Assembly: GCA_963965975.1 (NCBI GenBank)
Contig: OZ014411.1
Location: 14,834,501 to 14,898,500, forward strand
Direction: 5' to 3'
DNA length: 64,000 bases
From: Xestospongia bergquistia
Lineage: Eukaryota; Porifera; Demospongiae; Haplosclerida; Petrosiidae
The notes beneath the pieces were generated by a model. That model was not told the origin of the DNA, did not search any database, and saw nothing but the letters and a program-made list of their open reading frames with translations. How positions within the stretch are numbered: the first letter of the stretch is position 1; every line of letters begins with the position of its first letter. Shown piece after piece: positions 10,910 to 22,228 of this stretch. A program made the translations under genes and the position numbers.

Positions 10910-12048
10910 GCATGCTAGAGCCACTTGATGTGCTGCACAGTGAATAGAAATTATCTCAGGATTGTGAGATTTCATCCGTGTAGCAACAACTGTTCTCTTT
11001 CCAACCATTACAGGTGCTCCATCTCTTCCGAAGCTAAAAATAGTACTGGTAGGAATTTGAGATTGACTACACACATCCAGTAATACATGCTCTATAGTTT
11101 CTGCTGTACCATTAATAATATGCACCATTTTCAAAAAGCAGGTACACGGCTTCCCATCAACAAGAAAATGAACAAATACAGCTAGTTGCTTCAGATTGGC
11201 AACATCAGTTGACTCATCACAAAGGATACTTACGACAGGACTGGCTTGAATTTTCGAGAGGATATCCTTTCCTACACATTGTTAAAGGACTGTTAAGAAC
11301 TCGTCAATCATGTGATTAGAAGAGTAGGGAGCATTTCTAGTTACATCTAGTTCATGTAAGTAAGAGCACCCAAGGAATTTACCCAGCTTCAACAAGGAAG
11401 GAAAGTTAGTGTAATGGGCAGTTTCCTCCTTAGCAAGCCAATATATACATTTTAGTATTAGTATTTTACCTTTGACTGCTTGACGCTGTAAGCATACTTG
11501 GTCTTCCATGACAAAACGAACACCACCAGAATGCCTGGCAGCTATTGCTATTGCTTCTACTTGAGCAGCATCTGTATATGGGTCTTACTTCTTTGGTGCT
11601 CAAGGAGTTTATTTTTATAAAACTGTTGACATGGGAATGCTATCCATACCATTCTCCTTATTGTCTCATTATGTTTTTGACAAAGGGAGCAGAACATAGA
11701 TGGTCCAGCATTGTCATTAGGCACATAGCGTAGCCATGGAAACTCGTCTGCCCACTTCGGATCAAAACTGGATCTATGTTTACTTTGTCATCGTTTTATC
11801 TGATGAGACTCATCTTCGTTACTCTCCTCTGACTCTATACGATTTCTTTTTCGGTGGCCAGACCTGTCTTCACAAGTATCTGTGTCTTCTGTACCACTTG
11901 ACGAAGTTGATGTCGATGGTAAAAAGTCAGTTACCTTACGATGAGGCATCTTAGCTAATACATGTGCAACACTCAAACCACGCCCATGCATTTTTAAAAA
12001 TAATAATAATAATAATTGAAATTATTTTAAACAGGGCGTGGCGCCCTG
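10870..12048 (-). mobile_element. hAT transposon remnant 1, N-terminal two thirds of a ZNF862-like transposase
   Basis: Minus-strand pieces in order: an N-terminus MHGRGLSVAHVLAKMPHRKV with a Ser/Thr/acidic stretch (11991-11788), a TTF-type zinc-finger region around 11760-11560, MEDQVCLQRQAVKGKI through ELDVTRNAPYSSNHMIDEF (11509-11282), then LCDESTD and FGRDGAPVMVGKR...SIHCAAHQVALACSEAA (11230-10880). These are hallmarks of hAT transposases of the ZNF862/ZBED group. At least two frame breaks separate the pieces, and the hAT dimerisation C-terminus is missing. The right end is a CAGGG-type hAT terminus (12032-12048). The left end is lost at the Myb/SANT fragment. Confidence 0.8.
12032..12048. 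repeat. hAT terminal palindrome CAGGGCG-TGG-CGCCCTG
   Basis: A short palindrome with 7-bp arms sits at the outer end of hAT remnant 1, just upstream of its transposase start on the minus strand. CAGGG termini are typical of hAT elements. The bases TGTTTAGT that follow would be the 8-bp target duplication, but the partner copy was not found. Confidence 0.55.
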
Positions 12049-13800
12049 TGTTTAGTATACTAGGGAAAACATAGGAAGTTTTAAACACACAAGCCTGATC
12101 TATGAATGTTTTAATAATGCTGATATAGAATTTTATATTACCAATATACTATTTGTGTTAGAAAACCAAGTGTTCATAACAAATCTCAAAACCTTTTTGT
12201 CCTAGCACTCACAATAGAGATTTCTAGATTGTGGTATGCATCAGTGATAAGTGATTGTGACTTAAATTCACAAGATATATTCAGTTAACTTTGTAATTTT
12301 AAAGGATATGAATTGTGGACTTGCACTATATGATTAGAAATGTGTTAGTGGAGTAAACATAAAATGAATTATAATATGAAAAATGTGAAAAATGTGTTTG
12401 TCAGTGTTTGGGAATGTTGATATTTGCTAAATAATCTATGATTTTCTTTTCTGAGCTTCATTGCTTTATAGACACCTTTAGTTCTGTTATCACCTCAGTC
12501 AGATGCTCATGAAAGACTCATATTGTTCTAAGACAATGGATTTTCTTGTAGTCTTTCATTCCAGCCAATGTGCTCATTTCTGTGCCATTTGAGAGTATTG
12601 TATCCTAGAGCTTGACTTGAGTAATAACAATTTATTCATTATTCAGAGTGTTTTTAAGTAAGCAGAATCATCATCAATAATTTTTGGAACAGTACTGTTT
12701 GTACAATAGAAATGAACAAAACAATGAGATGGATCTTGCATAGTTTATATTAATAAATATAAATGTAAAATTATTCTAAAATTATTTCGATGATGATCAT
12801 TAAAAGTTTTTTTTTTTTTAACACTTCTATGACTTGTCTTCATGAATCATGAGGATTGTTATTCAGCTATAACTGTAGCATTTGGTGACAATAGTGTCTA
12901 CTTCTTTTATGTATAATTTTAACTAAACTCTAGGCAAATACCACCTTAGTACCAGAGGATGTCCCTCTTTTTACAGTGACTTTGTTCTTAGATGTTGTGG
13001 TTTGCTTCATTTCTCTATTAAATGTCTTAAAATTGTGTTTGTCAACAAGACATTTTTAAAATAGTAAACATATAGGTTTTATTGATGTTTAATTGATGCT
13101 TAAAGCAACGAGTAGCTCCTGTTGTGTCTTGACTGCAGTTGCTGATATTCCAACTTCTTGTAGCTGTCCATCAGGTTATAGGGATACATGTATCATGTTA
13201 GAGGATTAGCAGTTTTTATGTGTGACAATAAGTTTTATCTCTTAAGAGTTTACTATTAGATCCATACCAATAGGCCTTTACTACTTTTCATTTTGTCAGT
13301 GTTAATGATTTAAAGACTACACATACATTTATCTTAGGACATTGTGGACTAGTTGCCTCTAAGGACTATGCCTTTTTGTTGTGATATGACAGCTTGCTAT
13401 ATGAGGAGATTGGAATCTTATGAAAACATTGCTATAACTGAAATGATGAAGATATAATTTATAGGACAAGGATGAAGTATTGAAGTAGGAACATTGAACA
13501 TGAAACAGTTCTTTGCTTCAGCTTTACATTAGGTTGTTAGGTAAAATAAACCATTGACTTTATGTACCTTCCTTAAAGTCCACAGGCATAAATTGGCTTA
13601 TCAATGTAGTTTGGATATAACGTGAATGTAATATTCAACCTCCAATGTTCCTGGACCTTTATGGACCTTTAAGCAGTACTTATGATAAGCCTGACAAAGC
13701 TTCTGCTATCAAGACCCACAGAAGTCGTTTCAGCCTTCTCCCACATTAGATCAATAATGTTATTATTTGTTTTGTTATGGAAATAATAAATATCATTACT
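12049..13800. other. Intronic DNA without recognised features
   Basis: AT-rich sequence inside NTHL1 intron 5. I see no coding-looking frame, terminal repeats or RNA gene. There is a T11-12 run near 12811 and otherwise no obvious repeat. Confidence 0.6.
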
Positions 13801-14096
13801 CTTGACTTAACTATATGTTAATGTCATTGAGTTAGTGATACTTGAACCCAAAATAATGAACAGATGGGAGCTTAGTCCAAATTTTGTTGACAACACAGCT
13901 AGGCAATACAACATGTATTCTTCTTCCAAGCCAATCCCAACACCAACTAGTAAACTGTCGATAGGAGATAAATGGCTTACTGTAAGTGAGTTCAATAAAA
14001 CCCTGTACTTACTCATATCCTGGTTTGTCCTGAATATCGTGCATACCATAATGTTGCCTATAACTAGGCCTGGGTCAATTACATAGCAATGTAATC

Positions 14097-14187
14097 TATT
14101 TCTATTACTTTTACTATTACTATTACTGGCTGAATTCATAGTAATATATTACTATTACTATTACTTTGAAGTCTATTACTATTACTT
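14097..14187. repeat. (TTACTA)n simple repeat cluster
   Basis: Repeated CTATTACTATTAC words occur on both sides of a short GGCTGAATTCATAGTAATA segment, next to AGGCCTGGGTCAATTACATAGCAATGTAATC. The latter resembles sub-terminal sequence of hAT elements and may mark the downstream end of hAT remnant 2 (inference). Confidence 0.6.
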
Positions 14188-14448
14188 CATGACAGGATTA
14201 AGATTTGTATTAAATCAAGCAATTATAACATCACTAACATGTCCATCAGTGTGGCAGATAAGAAAATTAACTAGGTCAGCATCCAAGCTCACCATTGCCT
14301 ACTTAATTTAAATGAATGGGCAGCTTAAGAGTACTGTAGTAAAGTTGCATTAATTAATTGTATTATTGACACATTATCTTTTTTTTAAAATATATTTTAT
14401 TTTAACTAAACTTTCAAATGACAAAATACCTCAAGATCAATGTTAGAC

Positions 14449-15878
14449 TTAGTCACTCTCAAACTCATTGTCACTACCATTTTCATTTTCAATATCTTCA
14501 CAAGATTCGTAAAACTCAGAGGAATCAGAAAGGTCTGACTCTGATTCTAAGTGATGATCTTTGTTAGGTTTCTCTTTACGCACTCCAGGTCGTCGATGTG
14601 TTTTGACACTCCTAGTCCATTCATTCACAGCAGGTTGAGGATCAAACTCCTCAATGCTTCCACCATTTGTACATATAGTCATCAAATCAGTTGTGAAACT
14701 TGTAACTAGTCCTGCTCTGCCTTTAGATTTTATTTGATTCATTAGAGAAAATCCCCGTTCACATGAAGCAGTATTTGTGGGTAATAACATAACGATAGAA
14801 ATTAATCTCATAATTGAAGAAAATCGCTTATCTTCAATAAGAATTTTAGACCAAACATGAAACTGTCGATCCTGAAGTGGGATTCTCTTGCACACAAAGA
14901 GTTTCAACCTAAGCCATTGGTCTTTCATTTCTCATGAATAGTTTCAAGAAAAAGCAGCACAAAGTGATCCAAAATTCGTGACAGCTCTTTGTTGCCGTAT
15001 GCAACAACAGAACTACGCCCAGTGTCTTGGGTTGGCCAATTAACAGGATCAAATATATCTAAATCTGATACTATACCATCCATTGTGAACCGTTTCTCTA
15101 AATACGTGATTGTTCCACATAGTAGTCGATTAACATTAACGATTGCAGAATCAATTCCATTCCTATTACCATGGATACGTAAGTCTCGAAATTTGGTTGG
15201 TAAATTGACATCATCAAAATCTTTAATGAAGCCAGATAGTATATGGCCAGGTGAAGATTTTAGCTGCTCTAAATAACCAAGAACAGCATCTAATTCGTCT
15301 AAAGCACCATTTAGAGATAAGGTATCTGACTGGAATGCTTCGGATAATCTCCCTAGCGATGACGTGAAATCGCACATAAATCCAAGAAAATAGATAAATT
15401 CTACTGAGGTAATTTCACGAAGCAATCCTCTAGCCTTTGCTGCATTGTCACCGTGACCAGCACCTTGTTGTTCTAAATGAACAACTGTGGCTGACCAATT
15501 AGTGTTGACTGCTTTTAATATTCTAGATTTCGATGCAATCCACCTAATTGGATTCCATTTGCCAAACGAACAAATTGTCTCATTAAACATCTTTCCAATT
15601 TCAGCTAGTTCACCAAGCCGTTTACTAGATTGTGAGTAATACTTTAATAGAGTTTTCATAGTATTTTGAAATTTCACAATGTATGTGACTTTATTGCAAG
15701 CATCTAGTACTGCAATCTCAAGTTCATGAGCAATGCAATGAATGTGTATTAAATGGGGTATATCTCTTTTTACGATTGCTCCAACTCCACCAATTTCTCC
15801 CATATTTACACTTGCACCATCTGTTCCAAGTGCTACAAGCTTTGACATCCAATTAACCACTTCCAATTCAGCGAACAT
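14449..15878 (-). mobile_element. hAT transposon remnant 2, ZNF862-like transposase, middle and C-terminus
   Basis: A 317-codon frame (15878-14925) carries LVALGTDGASVNMGEIGGVG and IHIHCIAHELEIAVLDACNK, typical of the RNase-H-like core of ZNF862/C17orf113-type hAT transposases. A second frame (14928-14449) carries the dimerisation motif LPTNTASCERGFSLMNQIKS. The two frames overlap by four bases, so one frameshift separates them; otherwise the region is open for about 1.4 kb, suggesting it is fairly young. The C-terminus ends in an acidic tail. The N-terminal part is missing, and remnant 3 abuts at 15868-15878. Confidence 0.88.
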
Positions 15879-16460
15879 TGCATTTTATGGCGATTAGTTT
15901 TTGAAATACAGAGTGACTCAGGGAGCACCTGTCATGTTGGAAAATGTTACCCGCTATAATGAACAGCCACTTTACAGGGGTCGATGATGCTGGAATAGAT
16001 AGGTAACGCTCAGCTAGCTTTGAAAGAAGGGGGAAGTTGGATTGATGTAACGTCCAAAAGCTAAGAGGGTCAGTATCCTCAGGTAGTATAGACTCTGAAA
16101 GGTATGTGGCTGAGGCACTGGACAAAGCATTTTTATAGCTTCCAGTATAGCATCTGCACCATGTCCACAAGGTTCCTCTGGTGAATTGAATTTGTTTTGC
16201 AGCATACCATTATTTGTGACAACAGAAACAGCAACAAATTTGTTGACAATTTGATATGCATTACTTGTCCATCCACTTTCACAGCAACTGCTAATGAATT
16301 GTCTAGTAACTCTGTAAGCTGTTCTCGACTATATTGAGCAAGATAGGCTAAGCAGCTTCAATGGTGTGATGGGTTCAACCTTTGGTTCACAAGGCTCAAA
16401 TTTAAGAACTAGCATTTTGGATGCAACTAGCCTTGATTTTAGGCCCTGTATCTTCACAAA
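15868..16460 (-). mobile_element. hAT transposon remnant 3, ZBED1-like transposase C-terminus
   Basis: The minus strand reads DPLSFWTLHQSNFPLLSKLA, then ERYLSIPASSTPVKWLFIIA and GNIFQHDRCSL, the hAT dimerisation domain of Ac/ZBED1-like transposases. This is a different subfamily from remnant 2. Upstream sequence to about 16460 gives discontinuous frames (VEPITPLKLLSLSCS, CESGWTSNAYQIVNKFVAVS) that may be more of the same or another element. Its coding end lies exactly where remnant 2 begins, so one element was broken by, or recombined with, the other. Confidence 0.75.
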
Positions 16461-16474
16461 AACATCCTTGTTCC

Positions 16475-16760
16475 TCACTTGTATATGTACATCATTGCTA
16501 ATTTACTATAATGATAGGTTTTAACCTGACAAACCCTACACATCGACTGTAACCGATAGTGTCTCTTAGCATCTGAACGGAAATGACTCTCCCAAATGGA
16601 GATAACAATCCCTTCAGATTCTGTTATAGAAAGTAAGAAGTATTGATAATACATTATTTTATTGAAGCAGTACATCCTTTTACACAGGGACATTATTTTA
16701 AATAGAGTTATTATGAGTCGAGCAGTTGTATCAACTGCCAATGCCAGCAAACTGAATGGG
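16475..16760 (-). pseudogene. Small unidentified ORF with a CRVC zinc-finger-like motif
   Basis: The 91-codon minus-strand frame contains SHFRSDAKRHYRLQSMCRVC then QVKTYHYSKLAMMYIYK. The Cys/His spacing could be half of a transposase-type zinc finger, and the position upstream of hAT remnant 3 would fit an N-terminal DNA-binding part. This is a guess; the first half of the frame is unremarkable. Confidence 0.25.
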
Positions 16761-17189
16761 AGCTCAGCTGTTTCATATTAATAACAAATCTTTATTAAAA
16801 AATAAAATGCTAAAGAAGAGGTTATTCATTCTACAAATGCATTTTTAAATGCTAACAAAAATTACTTCAATGTCAAATTAAAACAATTCACTTTATATTT
16901 CCCTCAAGGCACATTAAGTAATTTTTTCCTTCCAGACAACTCCACTTGTATTCATAGTGATAGCCTCTAACTCCTTATTGAACCAGACAACTTTATGCTG
17001 CCTTGCAAATTGCAATAACACATAACTCTACTGTTTGTTTCACACTTGCTAAACTTTACATGCACATTTCTTGTATTTATCCTTGACATTAGTTGCACAT
17101 TACCTTTTACAGAGAATACAACCTTATAACAATTGAAGACCATAACTTCTCCTTAAACAACTTGGTCAGTAGTAAAGGAAAAAAATACT

Positions 17190-17350
17190 TATCTCATTTT
17201 ACTTTCTCCACCTATTTGTACCAAATTCTCATGTTGCCTTTGTCTCTTGGACTTCAGTGGCATTTTTAAAACAATAGAAAGCCAGTTGTAACTCTTGGGA
17301 GGTGCAAAAGAAATTAATTTATGACATCAAAATTGTGTAACTTTTAGCTT
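17190..17350 (-). mobile_element. Start-of-ORF fragment of a retroelement family (copy a)
   Basis: The minus strand reads MPLKSKRQRQHENLVQ and ESKMR, matching MSSKSKRQRQPKESLVL and ESKMRRC at 20570-20470. The flanks are also alike (ATTAATTT(A/G)TGACATCA on the 5' side). It is the beginning of the same ORF, cut short. Confidence 0.5.
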
Positions 17351-18420
17351 TTTATCTTACTTTGCCTTTTGGTAAATGAGAGACTTACTGTTGCTCTGCC
17401 ATGAAGAGAAAATTTTGATTAATTACAATATGATGATCATCTTCATGCTCACTCATTTTAGGCTGACATCTAGACTATTCTATAGGTCTCTTTCTTTTTT
17501 AGTTCTTACTATCTTCTTTGTATCAGTCAATGTAACTAATAGCAAGCTCAAAAAAGCAACTTTATACGACATACAAAATAAACACGTCTTCATAAAGTTA
17601 TCTTTTTAGTATTCTGCCTTTTTTGCTCTTCCAAGTGGTTCATTATTGAAAAATATACTTTTCGTTATAGTCACAAACAGCAGCTGTGTATTCTTAACAA
17701 TAAACCTGACAATTAAACATTATATAACTCAAGTTCTCTACTTTGCAGCACTCAGCCATATCTTTTGTTTCTAGTACTAATTACATGAAAACTTACAGAT
17801 GTAGACCAGGCTTGCTTAAATTGTTGCTGACCCATTTAAGCACTCAGTAAGTTTTGTATTGTACTTACTAGTATATCCACAATTATAAAAATGAATAGCA
17901 AAGCTAAAATTAGCATATTTTTCTCAATTATTTTTTTATCAGAAGCTGAGAAGTTATAGTAAACACTGTAAATACAAATATTCCATATAAGTGATGTCAA
18001 ACTCAAAATAAAATTAACTGGGCTCAGTGAGCTATACAACTAAACTCTGCTCTACTAATGACATAATCTTTTGTTAATAATGTTAATAATGTTTACATGT
18101 TACAAATATATGTTAAAATATTTCTTCTACCATACTGTGAAAGATAGTGTAGAAGAAGCACGTAAAGCCACCAAGTTGACAGGGTAATTTTTTGAATCAC
18201 AACAAGACTATAGGACTATTTTTTAAATAAAAACAATTTAAATAGTACAGGAGAAATAAGTGTAAATGAAAATGTAACACCAAGAATAATTGTAAATAAC
18301 ACTTATTATAGAGGTACTATTAACAAGATACTTAAGAAGTACAATAAACAATAACACAATAAATAGACACATCACAAACTAAATCAAATAATATTAAATA
18401 ATTATAATACAATTGCCAAA
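17351..18420. other. Intronic DNA without recognised features
   Basis: AT-rich. Short hydrophobic reading frames (17376-17609 and 17836-18039) look like chance translations of T-rich DNA. No repeat structure or gene was recognised. Confidence 0.5.
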
Positions 18421-18625
18421 TCTGCAATCAGTGCTAGGGTACCAATTTTGGTATCAGCCTCCCTCATGACTAGCTCACGCTTCACTTGACTCCAGACAAG
18501 AGAGGCAAGATCTCCTATTGTATCTCATATCTACTGCTTCATGATAATACATGTGATAGACTGAACTGAGAGCTACAACCATCACACAGATCTGGGACAT
18601 TTCTTAATGGTTTCTTGTACCTAAT
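18421..18625 (-). mobile_element. LINE-like C-terminal domain fragment, copy 1
   Basis: The minus strand reads DLCDGCSSQFSLSHVLS and, after breaks, LVMREADTKIGTLALIADLA. This is the Cys-rich knuckle and following segment of a C-terminal domain found after the reverse transcriptase in some invertebrate LINE proteins. It is short and broken. Confidence 0.55.
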
Positions 18626-18766
18626 TGCCAAGGCATCCCATTGTATAATAATTATTTAATATTACTTGATTTAGTTTGTGTTATTGTTTATTGTACTCCT
18701 GAGCTGACAGATCAAACTGACTCCTGACCCAATGGCAGCACTGTAAGCCAAGCCAATTCATTCGCA

Positions 18767-19016
18767 TTCCTTGCCCTCAGTATTGCTCAGCGATGTGCAG
18801 GATCAAACTGGCCCAGGGCTTATTATTATTTCACATTCCTTACCCTCAGTATTGGCTGCTCAGCAATGTGCAGGATCGAACTGGCTCAGGGCTTATTATT
18901 ATTATTATTATCACAACAACAACAGTAACAACAACAACAACAACAACAATAACAACAACATAATAACAGCAACAACAACAGCAGCAACAGCAACAACAAC
19001 AACAATAACAATAATG
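18767..19016. repeat. 65-bp tandem duplication followed by (TTA)n and (CAA)n microsatellites
   Basis: CATTCCTTGCCCTCAGTATT...CAGGGC occurs twice, 18767-18822 and 18832-18892, each followed by TTATTATT. The second runs into TTA repeats (18892-18910) and then about 100 bases of CAA/CAG-type repeat (18912-19013). Confidence 0.85.
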
Positions 19017-19017
19017 T

Positions 19018-19700
19018 TTAGGTGTCGTTAAAGTGATATTCATTCATGCTGAGCCCATCTTCATTATTAAGACCTCTCCACTTTGTGCGGGATCCTCGAA
19101 TACAGAGACCGGTTGCTCTAACCAGGGCAAAGCTTAGTTTAATTTTCACCCGGCATAGAGTGGTGCTGTATGGTCTCTCCCATTTCGAGGATAAAGCGTC
19201 AGAGAGGTGTTTAAGAAATATTGACATTTCGGTACCCATGAGTCCATCTACCGTCACACATAATGGGGTGAAAGAAGAGTGACGCCTTTCACAGATAGGG
19301 TTATATTTTGACTTCTTTTCTTGTTTTGCTTTGCGAAGGACTTGAGCAGGTGGAATGTTTCGATAAGAGGGGGCATCCGAGTCCAGGACACGAACATCGT
19401 ATAATGACATCGCTTATGATTGCCAGACACCTTTGATACCGATATCTGCTTTAAGATTCCTGTCTGAATCGGAGCTGTCATCGATAACAGGTTCCTTAAT
19501 TGTCTGACTCCAGATCTGGGAAGACAGTTCGATAATTACATCTCTTATTATTATTATTATTAATATAAGTTCATTGGTTCTCATATGATACCATCCTCTG
19601 ATGGTAACTGAATGGGGTACTCTTGAGGTCCACATACAGGCATTGCCTCGCCATAAAGTGATGGACAGCCGTTGGAACAAATGGGAGATGGATTATTATT
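19018..19700 (-). mobile_element. LINE-like C-terminal domain, copy 2 (longest)
   Basis: The minus-strand frames give VIIELSSQIWSQTIKEPVID, DVRVLDSDAPSYRNIPPAQV, CERRHSSFTPLCVTVDGLMG, then TEMSIFLKHLSDALSSKWER and FALVRATGLCIRGSRTKWRG. This is the C-terminal module of a LINE-type polyprotein known in many invertebrates. At least two frame breaks are present, and no reverse transcriptase is left beside it. Confidence 0.7.
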
Positions 19701-19714
19701 ATTATTATTATTAT
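19692..19714. repeat. (ATT)n microsatellite
   Basis: Seven or so ATT units immediately at the 5' border of LINE-like copy 2. Like the TTA run near 18900, it sits at the edge of a retroelement piece. Confidence 0.85.
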
Positions 19715-19968
19715 ACAATAATAATTATGCACACAAGGTCAAGATAAAGTAGGGAAAAACTGTCAAATGTCATAACAAAAATAATAACAATAAATTGAAC
19801 ATTTTCAATAATTGACAGGTGACAGGCCAATTGAAGCTCCATCCACAATACCCAAGCTTCTCCACTTTAATCTGGAACCCCGCAGACATAAGATCGACGC
19901 TCATAGAATTCCAAAGTTCAGTCTTGCTCTTATCCAGCCTATAACTGTACTATAGTTACTATCCCATT

Positions 19969-20575
19969 TCAAAGCCAAACTGTCACACCAAGTCGTTTTA
20001 AGAACGTTTCTCCTTCTCTACCAATCATTCCATCAATTGAGCAGCAAAATGGTGTAAATAATGCTCTCCTCTCTTCACAAGCCTGACCATATTTCCCTTT
20101 TTTCTCCTTTTCAGCATTCAGCAAAACCTGGGTTCTTTGGGGGATACTGAATCTAATGCTGGTTTTTATGAAGAAAACTCTGCTGATTCTGTTGCACCCT
20201 TTCCAAGTACAATTGTAAGTTGAATGCAAAAAGGAGGCCAAGAGAAACTCTATCTTCATGGTAGAGATGAGTGACCCATTCATCACAAAAGTTGTCGATG
20301 ATATGATCTCTTATCAGACTTCAAGTTTGAGCCTAAATCAATGATGGATCAGCATCTTCATCCTGCGTATCTAAGGCATCACCGGACAGCGCCAATAATT
20401 CAGCAAGTCCTTCAGGCTCAGTTCTAACCTAGTCAGTCATTCCACTAAACTGACCCTCCATCATCGACTCCTCTGTATTAGAACAACGTCTCATTTTACT
20501 TTCTTTTGCTAGTACTAGTGATTCCTTGGGTTGCCTTTGTCTCTTCGACTTTGATGACATCGATAAAGAGATAGA
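19969..20575 (-). mobile_element. LINE-like element copy 3: ORF start joined to C-terminal domain
   Basis: From 20570 leftwards the minus strand starts an ORF MSSKSKRQRQPKESLVLAKE, then PEGLAELLALSGDALDTQDE. Only about 250 bases later it reads AEKEKKGKYGQACEERRALF and CSIDGMIGREGETFLKRLGV, the C-terminal module of copies 1, 2 and 4. The reverse-transcriptase part that should lie between is absent. It is therefore an internally deleted, probably non-autonomous or dead copy. A stop and frame slips are present. Confidence 0.6.
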
Positions 20576-20849
20576 AAGATAGATTTCAACAATGAAAGCA
20601 CAAAGAAGTTGATCGTGGGAACTCCTGGAAATTAATTTGTGACATCATAATCGTGCAAAATTTTAGAAAATGTGCAAAATTAGGTAGGCAAATACAAAAC
20701 ATCATCATGCAATACTTAAATATTATATTTATGGATATTATCCGAAAGAGCTCATCACACGCTATCATTTAGTGCAAAATCTTAAGGATATGATGTAAGA
20801 AACGGAAGTTACGTCACATGGGTGCACTATATCACTAAAAACAATTTCA

Positions 20850-20853
<4 letters not shown>

Positions 20854-20889
<36 letters not shown>
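20854..20889. repeat. (TA)18 microsatellite
   Basis: An uninterrupted TA run of 36 bases between the LINE-like copy 3 and the next minus-strand gene fragment. Confidence 0.95.
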
Positions 20890-20891
<2 letters not shown>

Positions 20892-20932
20892 AGTAGCAAC
20901 AAATGTATGGTTACAGTGTATAAGGCACATAC

Positions 20933-22085
20933 TCTGTTCTTTCTTTCATAACTTCTTCTCCTGGTAGCATTGTCTGTTGCTCTTCCTCTTCTTAATGCTG
21001 AAGACGCTTCACATTTACTCCAGTAAAATCTATATGCTGCACCTAGAAATTAAAAAGTATATTAAAGTAACTATAATGATAGTTGCTTGTTTCAAGATGG
21101 TCATAGTCCATTACCAGTTGTGTTCTACAAGTAGATATTAAATATTCATACATAGAGAATAGCTACATCACAGAAAATATACATACTAGTTTATGTACAA
21201 ATCATAAAAGTATATACATGAATATTATTCATACTACAAATAACACAATGAATGTACTGAACAATATTAAATTTTAACTAACCAGAGATATCATCAGTCA
21301 GAAATTCTGGATTCATTGTTTTCACTTCTTTTAATAAAGTATCAAGAACTCTCTTGTTTTCAATACTATTGTATGTTTTGCTAATGAATAGGCAAAAACA
21401 AGGAGTAAAATACAAAAACCAAATATTAAAACTATCTGCCAATCAGTGAAGGACTCATTCTCACTCAAAAGAATGTTATATACTCGTCTTGTCTCTCGCT
21501 GTGGTAGTGAAGTGATAAATCAAGAACATAGAAATGTAGTAACTTATGCTAACTGTAATGGATATTTCCTTGGATTGTTTTCCACACTTATTTTTCTTTC
21601 CATTATAACAACTGGATTCAATGGCTTGTACTTTTTCTTTTTCTTTTATACTGGCAATTTCAGACTCTCGTTCTGTAATGTGTGTCATGACAGAAGTTAA
21701 TAGTTCAGCATTTTTCTTCAACTGCTCAAGTATCATCAGCATGGGTTCTGGAACATTCATTGCTTGATCACTCTGATCAATAACTGGTGTTCTAGTTGAG
21801 GATATGTCCTTCGTCTTGACGTGAGAGGTGTAACTGTACTATTGTCATCTAGACGAGAGAAACAATTTCAAATACATAACATTTAAGGTATAAAAATATG
21901 TGTACCTCCACATTCTTTTGGTGGTGTAAGAAAAGATGGAGAGGACGAAGGAGATGATTGTGATATAGTATTGCTAGATAGAATAAATGGTGTCAATTCT
22001 TCTTCATGTGATAAACTATCAGTTTGCTCCACTTCTGACAGAGGTTGTATAAGCTGATTTGAATGTACACTTGTTCATGTGGATA
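20933..22085 (-). CDS. Hypothetical coiled-coil protein, four or more exons, nested in NTHL1 intron
   Basis: Minus-strand exons: about 22070-21907 (LSEVEQTDSLSHEEELTPFI, Ser/Pro-rich, ending PPKECG); 21848 to about 21590 (MNVPEPMLMILEQLKKNAEL then ITERESEIASIKEKEKVQAI, a predicted coiled coil); 21380-21283 (KTYNSIENKRVLDTLLKEVK); and 21042-20933 (AAYRFYWSKCEASSALRRGR, Arg-rich). All but the second exon's 3' end have good splice signals. Joining exon 1 to exon 2 in phase leaves a one-base slip before MNVPEP, so it is either a pseudogene or carries a sequence error. It has no recognised family. Acidic and Ser-rich N-terminus, coiled coil and basic C-terminus would suit a DNA-associated or transposon accessory protein (inference). 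Confidence 0.4.
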
Positions 22086-22228
22086 CTAGAAGGGTTTGCA
22101 TATAAACCTACACAAATACAGACATTATCAATACAGATCAGTATTATACTATAGACCCAAGTTAGCATGAATTACTGTACTAAATTAAATTCAATAATAA
22201 TCATGATCGATATTAACCAAATGTGAAC

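Noticed and set aside
14449-16750. A domesticated host gene made of the two hAT transposase parts
   Set aside because: The parts belong to different hAT subfamilies, are separated by frame breaks, and the upstream part keeps only its C-terminus.
17836-18039. Possible small membrane protein
   Set aside because: Hydrophobic character follows from T-rich DNA. No start context, splice sites or homologue pattern supports it.
18771-19043. Asn-rich and Cys-rich reading frames on the two strands
   Set aside because: They are translations of the CAA/TTA microsatellite and carry no gene context.
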